In this document: piece by piece, positions 1 to 9,214 of the stretch | Numbering within the stretch: position 1 is the stretch's first letter | How the letters are laid out: every line of letters begins with the position of its first letter | NCBI RefSeq assembly: GCF_029395475.1 | Contig: NZ_CP113917.1 | Coordinates: forward strand, 248,001 to 312,000 | Direction of reading: 5' to 3' | Source: Bifidobacterium sp. ESL0775 | Lineage (GTDB): Bacteria; Actinomycetota; Actinomycetes; Actinomycetales; Bifidobacteriaceae | Length of the DNA: 64,000 nucleotides | Made by a program: the position numbers and the translations under genes | The notes under the pieces: generated by a model | Database searches by the model: none | The model's input: only the letters and a program-made list of their open reading frames with translations | What the model was told of the DNA's origin: nothing

Positions 1-940
1 CTACGACGTCGTAGCCCACGCCTTTGGCCTGCTCGGCCACGCCGATGTTGATGCCGGTTTTGGTGTCGGTGACAGGCTGGCCGTCGGCGGGGTAGGAGGC
101 GACGACGGTGTCTGGCGCGGTTTTCTGATTGGTGACGACCACCTTATGGAAGTGGACGGGGACGTTCATGTCGGAAATCGACTTGCGGATCTTGCGCACC
201 TGCTGGCCTTGGGTGCCTTTGGGCACCCCCGGCCCGCTCGAGGCGAAGACGGTGATGGGGTCGCCGGTGCTGTAGCGCTTGTTCGGGTCGATGTTGCTGT
301 ACTTGATGAAACTGCCCTTCGGCTTGCCCGAGAACGTCTGCTTGGTGGTGGTCTTGAAGCCGCGTTTGTGCAGGGATTGTTCCACGTCCGACGCGGTGAA
401 TTCGTGGGTCTTGCTTGACTTGACTACGCCGAGATCGGCTGGTTTCGGCACGGTTTTGCCACCCCACAGTTGGGCTTTGTAGGTGCCGAAGCCTGCGCCA
501 GCCACGACGAGCGCGGCGGCGACGATGGACGCGATGATAATGATGAGACGTTTTTGGGCGTTCGCCTTGACGGCTGTGGCTGCTGCCATGCTCGCTGGGC
601 CTGCGGTTGGGCTTGCCTGCGTGTTTGCTCCGCCCATGGCTGGGCTTGCTGCTGTCGAGCTTACCGGTGCGCTTGTTGCCGCGCTTGCCGTTGCACCCGT
701 GACCGCGCTCGGAGCCACACTTTCGGTTCCTGCGGTTGCTGCTGCGCTGGCTCCTGCGGCTGTGGGTGCGTCTGTACTTGTGGGGGTTGCCGTTGTCGCG
801 TTTGCCGGTGCGTTTGGAATGTCGCTTTGTGGTTGTGGTACGTTTTGTGACGTTGACATAGACGGCGCGGGAGCCCCGCATTTGGTGCAGAATTTCTCTT
901 CATCAGCGAGCCTGTGCCCGCATTTGTTGCAAAACTTCAT
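1..940 (-). CDS. Zinc-ribbon, membrane-anchored PASTA-like protein (3' end outside window)
   Basis: The reading frame runs from the ATG at 940 off the left edge (at least 313 residues) without a stop. Residues 4-7 and 18-21 are CxxC pairs of an N-terminal zinc ribbon. Residues about 25-125 are Ala/Thr/Ser/Pro-rich linker. Residues about 132-150 form one membrane helix. The remainder, outside the membrane, resembles PASTA domains (a VEQSLHKRGFK helix, then a GDPITVFASSGPGVP strand). The start is preceded by GAAAAGAGAAACG. This layout is common among actinobacterial membrane proteins of unknown role. PASTA domains elsewhere bind peptidoglycan, but that function is only inferred here. Confidence 0.75.
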   Translation of the reverse strand, partial: MKFCNKCGHRLADEEKFCTKCGAPAPSMSTSQNVPQPQSDIPNAPANATTATPTSTDAPTAAGASAAATAGTESVAPSAVTGATASAATSAPVSSTAASPAMGGANTQASPTAGPASMAAATAVKANAQKRLIIIIASIVAAALVVAGAGFGTYKAQLWGGKTVPKPADLGVVKSSKTHEFTASDVEQSLHKRGFKTTTKQTFSGKPKGSFIKYSNIDPNKRYSTGDPITVFASSGPGVPKGTQGQQVRKIRKSISDMNVPVHFHKVVVTNQKTAPDTVVASYPADGQPVTDTKTGINIGVAEQAKGVGYDVV

Positions 941-1165
941 CGTTTCTCTTTTCCCAGTGTCTCATACACCAACTCTTCAATATATATGCTACGACTTCCA
1001 GTGCCGAAATGTGGTGAGTCTAAGTGCAAGTTGGGAATTTAAAAGTAGGTTATTATGGAGAAGTCAATAGAGAGCTTCTAACAAGGGCACTTGAACGGCA
1101 GCGTTTATAGTCTTTAGCCCAATCTCTGTTGATGATAGCTGGCCTTCGGGCTGGAGTTACTTGAT

Positions 1166-1189
1166 GGAGCCGGTGTAAAAGCCGGCTCC
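1166..1189 (+). terminator. Perfect 8-bp hairpin in the 941-1236 gap
   Basis: GGAGCCGG at 1166-1173 pairs perfectly with CCGGCTCC at 1182-1189 around an 8-nt A-rich loop. The tail TTGCATTT is only weakly T-rich. It lies about 50 bp before the S9 peptidase start, so it could be a weak terminator, an attenuator or a leader structure. The rest of 941-1236 holds the divergent promoter region; I see no gene in it. Confidence 0.35.
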
Positions 1190-1236
1190 TTGCATTTGCG
1201 GATGGCCGTGTGAGGCTCGTTCTTTATACTGGAACC

Positions 1237-4185
1237 ATGACTTTAGGTGAGACTCGACATGTTGACGGTTTGGATCTGCGGGCGAAGGCGATTGCGGAGT
1301 TTCCGGGGCGCAAGGCGCGGACGCTGCGGTTCACGGGTGGGGCGCCTCGAGCGGCGCGAGCGATCGGCGACGGGTCGCGGGCGTTGTTTCTGCGTTCGGA
1401 CGGGCCGGAGGATCTGGTCACGTCGCTGTGGATGAGCGTGATTGGCCGTGACGGTTCTCATCGCGAGGTGCTGCTGGCCGACCCACGTGAGCTGCTTGCC
1501 GATGCGGACAACGAGGATGTGCCAGCCGAGGAGAAAGCGCGGCGCGAGCGTGCCCGCGAAGGTGGGCAGGGCATCGTCTCGTACTCCGTGGATGACGCTG
1601 GGCGGCGCGTGGTTTTCACCATTAACGGCCAGCTCTTCGTCAGCGAGATCGACGAGGACGGCGACGGCGCTCGCACGCGGCAGATTGCGGTTGGCGGCGC
1701 TGATGATGGCGGCGAAAATGGTCATGACGATGCCGCGAATTCCAATGATGACGATGGCGTGACCGACGCCAATTCGAAGGCTTCGTCGGCAGGTTGCAAG
1801 TGGCTGCCGGTGTTGAACCCGCGGATTTCACCGGATGGGCGGCATATCGCCTACACGACGGGTTCACGGCTGGTGATGGTGGATATCGCAGATTGGGATG
1901 ATGCTGGATTTGCCGATACCGCTGTAAAACAGGACGATGATGGCACTGATTCTCGTGCCGGCGATGTTGCTGATGACAGCGTTGCGGAAGCGGATGGTGG
2001 AAGCTCGGCAGGCGAACAAAGTGCCGGTGATGCTATCGCGCGTCATTCGCATCGTAGTGTTCACCCGCACACCTGCGCGGCCGAGGCGCATGAAGCTTAC
2101 GAAGCTGGAGATGTCAATGATACCAACGCTTCCGGCGATAGATTCAGCACGGTTTGGAGCGTGGGAAACGACCCGGGCGGAACGCTGAAGATCGGCTTGG
2201 CCGAATTCGTGGCCGGTGAGGAAATGGACCGCTACGACGGTTTCTGGTGGGCTCCCGATTCGCGTGGTCTGTTGTTCGAAATGTATGACAGTTCGCCCGA
2301 GCCGATTTGGTATATCAGCGATCCGGCCGATCCGAGCAAACCCGCGACCGGCCGGCGTTACGCGCGGGCGCTCACGAAGAACGCCATCGTGCGGCTGATG
2401 TTGGCCCATCTTGAGTTCGGCGAATCGTCCAAGGCTATGGGCGGCGATGGCTACGGTGCCTATGACGATGGCGGGAACAGTTATGACACCGAAGGTGGCA
2501 GCGCAAGCGAACAAACCGGAAGCTATAGTGGAATCGGCGCAACGCATTACATTGGTTGCGATGTACAGAACGTCTCATGGGATCGCGAGACTCACGAATA
2601 CATGGCGGCGGTGAGCTGGATGGCCGGCCACGAGCCGCTCGTGCTGGTGCAGAACCGTCGGCAGACGCGCGACCAGGTGCTGGAAGTCCAGCCTGACGGG
2701 CGGACGAAGGTTCTTGAAGAGCACGCCAACGATCAATGGATCGATCTCGTACTTGGCACCCCGGCCTTCACGCCGGATGGCCGGCTGGTTTGTGCCTTGA
2801 ATGATATGGACACCGACACAAACCGGTTAACCGTCGACGGCAAGCCATTCACCCCAGCTGATTGGCAGATTCGCACTGTGCTGGACGTGGGCGACGAGAA
2901 CGTGCTCGCGGTGGTCCAGCGCACGCCGCATGAGGTTGCGGTGGATGAAAATGTGTCTGGTTCACCGACCGAGGCGGGTCTTGCGGGAAGTGTGGCCGTT
3001 ACCGACGCTATTGGAACTGTGGCCGAATCCGAACCGTTATCCAAATCTAATAACGTGGATTCCTGCATTAGCCGTAATGCTATGGAAATTCCGTCGGAAC
3101 GAGGCTCGCTTCCCGCAGTTCCTGCGGCCTGGCTGGGCGACGAGGCGCTGCACGACGCCCGCAGCTACGATGTGGTCACCATCGATTTCGACGGCAACAT
3201 CACGCCGGTCACGGCTCATCCGGGAGTGTGGAGTGCAAGCCGCGCGGGCGATGGCATCGTGGTGTCCGGCCGCGATATGACGCATCCCGGTTCGTTGATG
3301 ATGCATGCTTTAATGGGTGATTCTGTTGATGATAAATGTGTTGACAACGCACTGACGAACGACTCCAGGTATGGAACGCAAGCCGCCATCGCCAGCTACG
3401 CCGAGACCCCCGGTTTCACACCGAACGTCGAGTTCATGCGGCTGGGCGAGCACCGCATGTTCACCGCGATCATCCGGCCAAGCGCTTCCAGTAGATTCGC
3501 CGGCGCAACCAAGCTTCCGGTGCTGCTCAAGCCTTATGGCGGACCGGGCGCGCAGCAGGTCGTCTTCTCGCAGGCGGCTTACACGGAATCGCAATGGTGG
3601 GCCGACCAGGGCTTCATCGTGGTCACCGCCGACGGCCGCGGCACCACCGGTCGCGGGCCGAAGTGGGACCGCGAGATCTTCGAGCGCATGAAGGATGTGT
3701 CGCTGGCCGACCAGGTCGAAGCGGTGCATGCGTTGCCGGACGTCGCGCCAGATGCGGACCTCGACCGCGTCGCGATCATCGGCTGGTCGTATGGCGGCTA
3801 TCTTTCGGCGCTCGCGGTTTTGGACGCCCCCGACATCATCCACGCGGCCTGTGCCGGTGCGCCTCCGACCGACTGGGCGCTTTATGATACGCATTACACC
3901 GAGCGCTACCTCGGCCTCGACCCGGCGGTCTACGAGCGCAACTCCATCATCGCCGACGCCCCGAAACTCGCCCGTCCGCTGATGCTCATCCACGGTTTCG
4001 CCGACGACAACGTCACCATCGCGAACTCGCTGCGTCTCTCGCAGGCCCTGATGGAGGCCGGCCGCCCCCACACCTACCTCCCGCTGACCGGCATCACCCA
4101 CATGACCAACGATCCGAAGGTCGCCGAAAACCTGCTCACCCTCCAGCGCGACTTCCTCTACGACGCGTTGGGAATAAATAGTTAG
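1237..4185 (+). CDS. S9 family dipeptidyl/prolyl oligopeptidase (DPP IV-like)
   Basis: Serine peptidase expected to remove dipeptides or oligopeptides, preferring proline-containing substrates. The C-terminal alpha/beta-hydrolase domain shows the nucleophile motif GWSYGG (Ser851), the acid in GFADDNVT (Asp923/924) and the His in GITHMT (His955). The oxyanion-side motif LKPYGGPGAQ lies upstream. The N-terminal half is a degenerate beta-propeller (the S9 pattern). It is interrupted by acidic Asp/Gly/Ser-rich stretches at about residues 150-190 and 235-300, which make the protein (982 aa) longer than the usual 700-800. The ATG at 1237 is chosen; an in-frame GTG lies at 1210. No signal peptide is visible, so a cytoplasmic role in peptide use is likely. 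Confidence 0.87.
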   Translation: MTLGETRHVDGLDLRAKAIAEFPGRKARTLRFTGGAPRAARAIGDGSRALFLRSDGPEDLVTSLWMSVIGRDGSHREVLLADPRELLADADNEDVPAEEKARRERAREGGQGIVSYSVDDAGRRVVFTINGQLFVSEIDEDGDGARTRQIAVGGADDGGENGHDDAANSNDDDGVTDANSKASSAGCKWLPVLNPRISPDGRHIAYTTGSRLVMVDIADWDDAGFADTAVKQDDDGTDSRAGDVADDSVAEADGGSSAGEQSAGDAIARHSHRSVHPHTCAAEAHEAYEAGDVNDTNASGDRFSTVWSVGNDPGGTLKIGLAEFVAGEEMDRYDGFWWAPDSRGLLFEMYDSSPEPIWYISDPADPSKPATGRRYARALTKNAIVRLMLAHLEFGESSKAMGGDGYGAYDDGGNSYDTEGGSASEQTGSYSGIGATHYIGCDVQNVSWDRETHEYMAAVSWMAGHEPLVLVQNRRQTRDQVLEVQPDGRTKVLEEHANDQWIDLVLGTPAFTPDGRLVCALNDMDTDTNRLTVDGKPFTPADWQIRTVLDVGDENVLAVVQRTPHEVAVDENVSGSPTEAGLAGSVAVTDAIGTVAESEPLSKSNNVDSCISRNAMEIPSERGSLPAVPAAWLGDEALHDARSYDVVTIDFDGNITPVTAHPGVWSASRAGDGIVVSGRDMTHPGSLMMHALMGDSVDDKCVDNALTNDSRYGTQAAIASYAETPGFTPNVEFMRLGEHRMFTAIIRPSASSRFAGATKLPVLLKPYGGPGAQQVVFSQAAYTESQWWADQGFIVVTADGRGTTGRGPKWDREIFERMKDVSLADQVEAVHALPDVAPDADLDRVAIIGWSYGGYLSALAVLDAPDIIHAACAGAPPTDWALYDTHYTERYLGLDPAVYERNSIIADAPKLARPLMLIHGFADDNVTIANSLRLSQALMEAGRPHTYLPLTGITHMTNDPKVAENLLTLQRDFLYDALGINS

Positions 4186-4219
4186 AATCTGGTTGCGTGT
4201 TTCTACGAGCGTGAAAACA

Positions 4220-4261
4220 AATATCGGTCATATTTGAATACGTAAAAACGTGACCGATATT
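4220..4261. terminator. Dyad between converging genes
   Basis: AATATCGGTCA at 4220-4230 is repeated inverted at 4251-4261 with a 20-nt AT-rich loop, lying between the converging S9 peptidase gene and the small gene at 4281. Position and AT-rich flanks suggest a bidirectional terminator. T-runs are weak on the plus side. Confidence 0.45.
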
Positions 4262-4280
4262 GTAAGGTAATAAATATTTT

Positions 4281-4439
4281 TTAGTTTTTAAAACCCGCTT
4301 GTCGGCTGAAGTATTCGCGATCCTGTTGCATGTTTTTTCGGATTTCTTCTTGGTCCCTGCGGATAAATTCTAACCAGTTTTGTACTTCTTTAGGCTGTTT
4401 GCTTAAATCCACACCATTGGAGAAATTAGTATTGCCCAT
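4281..4439 (-). CDS. 52-aa hypothetical protein, last gene of AT-rich cassette
   Basis: Small charged protein beginning MGNTNFSNGVDLSKQPKEV and ending in a predicted amphipathic helix rich in Arg, Asp, Glu and Gln (WLEFIRRDQEEIRKNMQQ). The start at 4439 is chosen because AAAGGAACGGACA precedes it; a longer in-frame start at 4520 lacks a site. It follows the membrane/GAF-like gene after 40 bp and probably shares its transcript. I do not recognise the family. Size and charge fit a small partner of the membrane protein, which is inference only. Confidence 0.55.
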   Translation of the reverse strand: MGNTNFSNGVDLSKQPKEVQNWLEFIRRDQEEIRKNMQQDREYFSRQAGFKN

Positions 4440-4479
4440 TTGTCCGTTCCTTTGTCTTGTTTGATTATTATAAGTTACG

Positions 4480-5391
4480 CTAAAGAGATTCGTGATCATT
4501 GTTGCCGTGCGTGATATCAAGGGCGATGGCCAAACTTAGAATATGTGCTACTGCTTCAATGGTTCGGCAATCATTTTGTAGAAAGTCGCCGGATTTATTG
4601 GTGTCAACTGTAAGCATTCCATAGATTTGTCTATTGTAAATGATTGCCGATGAGATGTATGTTGTGTAGCCATTTGTGATTCCTTTGAATTGTTTGTCTT
4701 TGTGAACGTCAAAGGCGAAACGTGAGATTCCGTTTTGGTCTTGTAAGGTGTCTGCATTTGCTTTCAGATCGCTAAGCCATTGCAACACAGCGGTTCCTCT
4801 GCCATTTTGATCTTTTCTGAATGGTTTTGGTATGGATTCATTTCTACCAAAAGTTGCGAATGGCTCAAGATAGGCCATGTGGCGTTTGGGGTGTCGAACT
4901 CGGTAGATTGTAGCTCTGGGAGAAGTTGTTGAACTTCGTAAAGCGCCCCAAAGTGATGTGACGCAGCTTGTGCAGAATTGCTTCATCGAAAAAGCTTCTT
5001 TGGGGTTTCCGAAGAAGCCTTGGTTGAGTTGCCTAACAAGATTTGTAACGCAATACGTAATGATTGAATATAGTAATAAAGGTCTGTCTTCTAGTGTTTC
5101 GCCTACTTCGTTCAAGGCATCATCAACGAGAGATGATAGCCATATCATTCCCAAGGCAAAAATCGACAGTAACGCGAGAACGATTCCAGCAACGAGTTGT
5201 TGTTTGAGTGTGAAAGGTAACAAAGGGATGAAAGCCAGCGAGACAGAACAGATACCAGCAAAACATGTGAATCCTGCAGAATAATGCTTTGCCTTTCTCT
5301 GTAATTTAGTGATGTGCAGTAGGCCTTCAGCTTTCTGCTTATTGGCATAGTTGGTTATTTGGGCATTGATGTAAAGAATTGGATGGATCAC
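4480..5391 (-). CDS. Two-helix membrane protein with C-terminal GAF-like sensor domain
   Basis: 303 aa. Two hydrophobic helices at about residues 38-60 and 65-90 are followed by a soluble region. Its last third (SRFAFDVHKDKQFKGITNGY ... IYGMLTVDTNKSGDF ... AVAHILSLAIAL) has the strand and helix order of a GAF domain. The start is GTG at 5391, inside the stop of the upstream gene (GTGA overlap), so the two are translationally coupled. AT-rich codon use differs sharply from the flanking genes and suggests transfer. A membrane-tethered small-molecule sensor or effector is plausible. The GAF assignment is by eye and no ligand can be named. Confidence 0.6.
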   Translation of the reverse strand: MIHPILYINAQITNYANKQKAEGLLHITKLQRKAKHYSAGFTCFAGICSVSLAFIPLLPFTLKQQLVAGIVLALLSIFALGMIWLSSLVDDALNEVGETLEDRPLLLYSIITYCVTNLVRQLNQGFFGNPKEAFSMKQFCTSCVTSLWGALRSSTTSPRATIYRVRHPKRHMAYLEPFATFGRNESIPKPFRKDQNGRGTAVLQWLSDLKANADTLQDQNGISRFAFDVHKDKQFKGITNGYTTYISSAIIYNRQIYGMLTVDTNKSGDFLQNDCRTIEAVAHILSLAIALDITHGNNDHESL

Positions 5392-5903
5392 GATAGCGCC
5401 TCACTGTCATCGGTCTCATCGTCGAACGGCCAGCACGAGTGGTATTCATGGATTCCGTCGTTGATGACCACTTGGGCTTCGAAGTAATTTTCCAGATCGG
5501 GGTATTCCACTTTCCGGAAAACAGCGCGTATCGTGTCATTCAGAGAATCCTGATTTTGGGGAATTTTGGCTGCGAGGCCTTTGACGATTAAATCTTCGAC
5601 TGTCGTCTCTTTGTCCCTGGTGGTAGCAAAATAGGCCAGTATTTCTTGCTCGTCGAAAATAGCCACGAGTCCTGAATCCGCTGCGAATCGTCCGAGCTCT
5701 TTCGATTCATCTTCATCTGTAAGGATTTGAATCCAATCTCCGTAACCGGTATCAGTGCACATCAGCGAAGGAAAAGCGGGGCTGAAGAGTTTGTCATTCT
5801 CGATAAAATTGGTCCATTCGTCTTCAGCGATGATGTAGCAAGGGTCGGTGATGATGACGTCATGGTCAAAACTATGTTCTTCGTTGAAAGGTGTTGAGCT
5901 CAT
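5388..5903 (-). CDS. DPCY-motif protein of unknown function, first gene of AT-rich cassette
   Basis: 171-aa acidic soluble protein. It has the motif series ITDPCYIIAEDEW (from about residue 18), TGYGDW (about 52) and FAADSGLVAIF (about 73). This matches a widespread uncharacterised family with DPCY, TxxGDG and DSGxxGI motifs seen in bacteria and phages. The C-terminus is Asp/Glu-rich. It opens a three-gene set (5903 to 4281) whose genes overlap or nearly abut. The Shine-Dalgarno signal is weak (TCAGGGC far upstream). Function is unknown; linkage to a GAF-like membrane protein suggests a signalling or defence-type module without proving it. Confidence 0.6.
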   Translation of the reverse strand: MSSTPFNEEHSFDHDVIITDPCYIIAEDEWTNFIENDKLFSPAFPSLMCTDTGYGDWIQILTDEDESKELGRFAADSGLVAIFDEQEILAYFATTRDKETTVEDLIVKGLAAKIPQNQDSLNDTIRAVFRKVEYPDLENYFEAQVVINDGIHEYHSCWPFDDETDDSEALS

Positions 5904-6210
5904 GTGTTTATTTAAGCCCTGATTTGGAGCGAATGCAAAACAGAATTATAAAGAATGTGGATATGTGGATAACTCGGTTCTGGTAGCTATCTTGGTGTTG
6001 GAGCTATTGCTGCATTTATTCTGTTAAAGTGCGTCATAAGAAGCGCAGATTATAGGTGTAATTAAACAAAGCATGACTTGTCAGGTGCAAAAATCATGAT
6101 GGGAAAATCCGTCAAATCCTGATGTAAAGACTATGAAAATCGTAACTTGGGAATCGAATTGAAACCAAAGCAAAAGTGCCGGCGGATACCGCTAGACTGG
6201 AGGTGTGCGT
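5904..6210. other. Divergent intergenic region without gene
   Basis: About 300 bp of AT-rich DNA between the divergent cassette and the hydrolase gene. It presumably holds both promoters. A 26-codon hydrophobic frame at about 5968-6050 has no start codon and is not called. I see no RNA gene. Confidence 0.5.
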
Positions 6211-7491
6211 ATGCCATTGATTGACGAGAACCATTATGCCGTTGTGATGCGCGATACCGTGTTGCCGGCGCTCGCTGGTTGCCGCGAGGAGGGCTGGATG
6301 TCGCCTGCCGGCGTGGCCGATACCGTCGCCGCTGCCGCCTCGGCGCAAGGTGGGGCACCGGATGGTGTTGATGCCAATTCCCAAAGCGCAAGTTCAACTT
6401 CCTCGGCCGCCCCGAGCGGCACCACGCACGTCGGCATGGGCGACGCGGGAATCGGGGTCAGCGGAGCCGGCATCGATACCGGGCCCGACGAAGAGGAAGA
6501 GCAGCGGATCATGCACAGCAAGCTCTTCGGCATCTCATCGCTCAAGAAGCCGCCAACGCCAGGCAAATTGCATTACGTTTGTTTTGACGCGCATAAGTTC
6601 GATACCTTGAATATCCCCGGCGCGAGCGCCAAGTTCCGCGGGTCGATTGTCTTTTCGTTTGGTTTCACGGAATTCGCGGCCAAGCACGCCGAGATGACCT
6701 GGTATTTCCTGCTCGCGGGCTATTCCGTCTGCATCCTCGAGCATCGTGGTCACGGCTATTCGGTGCGTGATGTCTCGAACCCCTCGTTGGTCTGGATCGA
6801 CGATTGGCGCCGGTACGTCGCGGATCTGGCCAAGTTTTCGCAGACCGTCGGGCGCCTGTATGCTGGCGACCAACCGATGCACCTTTATGCGCATTCGATG
6901 GGCGGCGGCATCGCGACGGCGGCCCTCGAAAGTTTTCCCATGCTTTTCGACCGCGCCGTGCTCTCATCGCCGATGATCGAGCCGGTCACGGGCATGCCCA
7001 ATTCCATCGCTGGACCCGTCACCGCGATCGCCAGCGCCATCGGGCTTTCGCGGCATCGCGCGCCTGGCCAGACCGAGTTCTCGCCTACTATGAAACTTAA
7101 GGGCTACGAAGGCGCGGAGCAATCGCGCGTGCAATGGTATTTTGATTTGCGCAAGAAAGATTCCCATTATCAAACGAACGCCGCCACTTTCGGCTGGGTC
7201 AACCAGGCGCTCAAGATGTCGCACGCGATCTTCTCGCGCGAGGCCTGCTCCCGCATCGAGACGCCGATTCTGCTGTTCCAGGCCGGCCGCGACACATGGG
7301 TGCGCAATTCCGCGCAGAACCGTTTCGTCCAGCGCGTCCGCGTCGAAAGCGGCGACGTCGTCCTGGAGCGTGTCGAACCTGCGGTCCACGAGATCTTCAG
7401 CATGCCGAACGCCATCCTCGGCCCCTACGTCGACCGCATCATCGACTTCTACGGCGAATCCGTCGAGGATATGGTCGCCGAAGAGGAGTGA
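6211..7491 (+). CDS. Alpha/beta hydrolase (lysophospholipase / S33 aminopeptidase type)
   Basis: 426-aa cytoplasmic-type hydrolase of the monoacylglycerol lipase/lysophospholipase group. Visible motifs are the lid-side RGHGYS (about residues 182-187), the nucleophile elbow HSMGGG (Ser229), FQAGRDTWV with the acid residue, and AVHEIF with the His. Residues about 35-100 are an Ala/Gly/Ser/Asp-rich insertion absent from typical members. The ATG at 6211 is chosen because GGAGG at 6199-6203 is 7 nt upstream; the GTG at 6205 is too close. It likely cleaves a lipid or ester; the substrate is unknown. It is followed after 127 bp by the aminotransferase-family gene. Confidence 0.8.
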   Translation: MPLIDENHYAVVMRDTVLPALAGCREEGWMSPAGVADTVAAAASAQGGAPDGVDANSQSASSTSSAAPSGTTHVGMGDAGIGVSGAGIDTGPDEEEEQRIMHSKLFGISSLKKPPTPGKLHYVCFDAHKFDTLNIPGASAKFRGSIVFSFGFTEFAAKHAEMTWYFLLAGYSVCILEHRGHGYSVRDVSNPSLVWIDDWRRYVADLAKFSQTVGRLYAGDQPMHLYAHSMGGGIATAALESFPMLFDRAVLSSPMIEPVTGMPNSIAGPVTAIASAIGLSRHRAPGQTEFSPTMKLKGYEGAEQSRVQWYFDLRKKDSHYQTNAATFGWVNQALKMSHAIFSREACSRIETPILLFQAGRDTWVRNSAQNRFVQRVRVESGDVVLERVEPAVHEIFSMPNAILGPYVDRIIDFYGESVEDMVAEEE

Positions 7492-7618
7492 TGGCTTTTA
7501 CTCCTATCCGATACATGGCCGTAGCATTTCGTGGCACTTGGCCATGTAGAGTAGGCATCATAAGGAAGCAATGGCGTAGGCGCGCAGCGCTGTGGATCGC
7601 CATATATAAGGAGTGAAG

Positions 7619-8830
7619 ATGAAGTACGATTTCACATCGATTATGGATCGGCACGGCAAGGATGCCATCGCGGTTGATGGGCTGGGTGCCGCGCCCGGAT
7701 TCGCGCCGGATCCGCCGAAGGACGGGTTCGATGTTATTCCGATGTGGGTGGCCGATATGAATTTCCCCACCGTTCCGACGATTCAGGACGCGATCATCGA
7801 GCGCGCCAAGCATCCGGCGTTCGGGTACTTCAGCCCAACTGACGAGTATTACAATTCGATTATCGACTGGCAGAAGACGCGCAACGGTGTCACCGATCTG
7901 AAGCCGGAGGATATTGGGTATGAAAACGGCGTTTTGGGCGGGGTCATCTCCACCGTCACCTCATTCGCGGCTCCCGGTGATTCTGTTCTGTTGCATAGCC
8001 CGACCTATGTGGGCTTCACCAATGCCATCGAATCCAACGGCTACCACATCGTCCACTCGCCGCTCAAGCGCGACGAAAACGGCGTATGGCGCATGGACTT
8101 CGAGGATATGGATAAGAAGCTCAAGGAAAACAACATCCACGTCGCCGTCTTCTGCAGCCCGCACAACCCCTGCGGCCGCGTCTGGGAACGCTGGGAGATC
8201 GAAAAGGCGATGGAGGTCTATCGCGAAAACGATTGCGTGGTCATTTCCGATGAGATTTGGTCCGACATCATCCTCGGCGACCACAAGCACATCCCGACCC
8301 AGTCTGTGAGCGAGGACGCACGCAACCGCGTCGCCGCAATGTATGCACCGAGCAAGACCTTCAATCTGGCCGGACTCGTGGGTTCGTACCATATCATCTA
8401 CAACAAGTACCTGCGCGACCGCGTCACGTCGAAGGGCGCGAAGCCCGAGTATAACGCCATGAACGTGCTCTCGATGCACGCGCTGATCGGCGCTTACAAG
8501 CCCGAAGGCCACGAGTGGGTGGACGAGCTGCGGCAGGTGCTCACCGGCAATGTCGATTACGTCTGCGATTACTTCGCTGAGCACTTCCCGGAGGTCACGT
8601 TCGGCCATCCCGAAGGCACCTACATGCTCTTCCTGGATTGCAGCGCCTGGTGCGAGGCCCATAACGTCACGCTCGACGAGCTCCTGAAGTGCGCATGGAA
8701 CGTCGGCGTCGCCGTGCAGGACGGCCGCCAATTCAAGGCCCCGTGCGCCATCCGCATGAACGTCGCCCTCCCGCTCTCCCGCGTGCAAGAAGCGATGGCC
8801 CGCCTGTCGAAGTACGTCTTCGTGGACTGA
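7619..8830 (+). CDS. PLP-dependent C-S lyase / aminotransferase (MalY/PatB family)
   Basis: 403-aa fold-type I PLP enzyme. MalY/PatB hallmarks are the N-terminal MWVADMNFP segment, SPHNPCGRVW, DEIWSDI for the Asp that binds PLP, and APSKTFNLAGL with the Schiff-base lysine at Lys246. The C-terminal R(M)NVA motif binds the substrate carboxylate. The family cleaves cystathionine or cysteine C-S bonds; some members are aminotransferases or regulators. The ATG at 7619 follows AAGGAG at 7608-7613; an in-frame GTG at 7613 overlaps that site. The probable role is sulfur amino-acid metabolism. Confidence 0.85.
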   Translation: MKYDFTSIMDRHGKDAIAVDGLGAAPGFAPDPPKDGFDVIPMWVADMNFPTVPTIQDAIIERAKHPAFGYFSPTDEYYNSIIDWQKTRNGVTDLKPEDIGYENGVLGGVISTVTSFAAPGDSVLLHSPTYVGFTNAIESNGYHIVHSPLKRDENGVWRMDFEDMDKKLKENNIHVAVFCSPHNPCGRVWERWEIEKAMEVYRENDCVVISDEIWSDIILGDHKHIPTQSVSEDARNRVAAMYAPSKTFNLAGLVGSYHIIYNKYLRDRVTSKGAKPEYNAMNVLSMHALIGAYKPEGHEWVDELRQVLTGNVDYVCDYFAEHFPEVTFGHPEGTYMLFLDCSAWCEAHNVTLDELLKCAWNVGVAVQDGRQFKAPCAIRMNVALPLSRVQEAMARLSKYVFVD

Positions 8831-8956
8831 GTTTTATCGTTTTGCTTAATTGTTGATAGTGCGCCGCTCAAAGATATTCGAACGGCGCACTATTTGTTCT
8901 GATTCGTCATAGTGACGATATTGTCGCAACGAGAATAATGCATTACGTAAGACGCG

Positions 8957-9214
8957 TTATTCGTAATGGTTGCGCGCCGAAAGAATACAAATCTCGTTGT
9001 CGGAAACGGTGTAGATGATGCGGTTTGCGCTGTCGATGCGTCGCGACCAAGCGCCCTCCAGGCCCCACTTCAGCGGCTCGGGCTTGCCGATGCCCTCGAA
9101 CGGGGTTCTCAGCATGTTCGTGATAAGCGTGTTGATTCGTCTGAGGGTTTTCTTGTCTTGCCGTTGCCAGTGCAGATAGTCGTTCCAGCCATCTTCGGTC
9201 CACGCGAGGTTCAT
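8957..9214 (-). CDS. yoeB: YoeB-family mRNA interferase toxin
   Basis: 85 aa, the normal YoeB length. The catalytic set known from E. coli YoeB is present at the same numbers: Glu46, Arg65, and His83-Tyr84 in the C-terminal RNHYE. YoeB toxins bind the ribosomal A site and cut mRNA during translation. The ATG at 9214 overlaps the antitoxin stop by 4 bp (ATGA), typical of coupled antitoxin-toxin operons. All key residues are intact, so it is predicted to be active. Confidence 0.93.
   Translation of the reverse strand: MNLAWTEDGWNDYLHWQRQDKKTLRRINTLITNMLRTPFEGIGKPEPLKWGLEGAWSRRIDSANRIIYTVSDNEICILSARNHYE

Noticed and set aside
4480..4520. Longer start (4520) for the 52-aa gene overlapping the GAF-like gene
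   Set aside because: The internal ATG at 4439 has the ribosome binding site and the upstream part looks like a shadow of the neighbouring gene.
5968..6050. Short hydrophobic frame upstream of the hydrolase
   Set aside because: It has no start codon after the preceding stop and no ribosome binding site.
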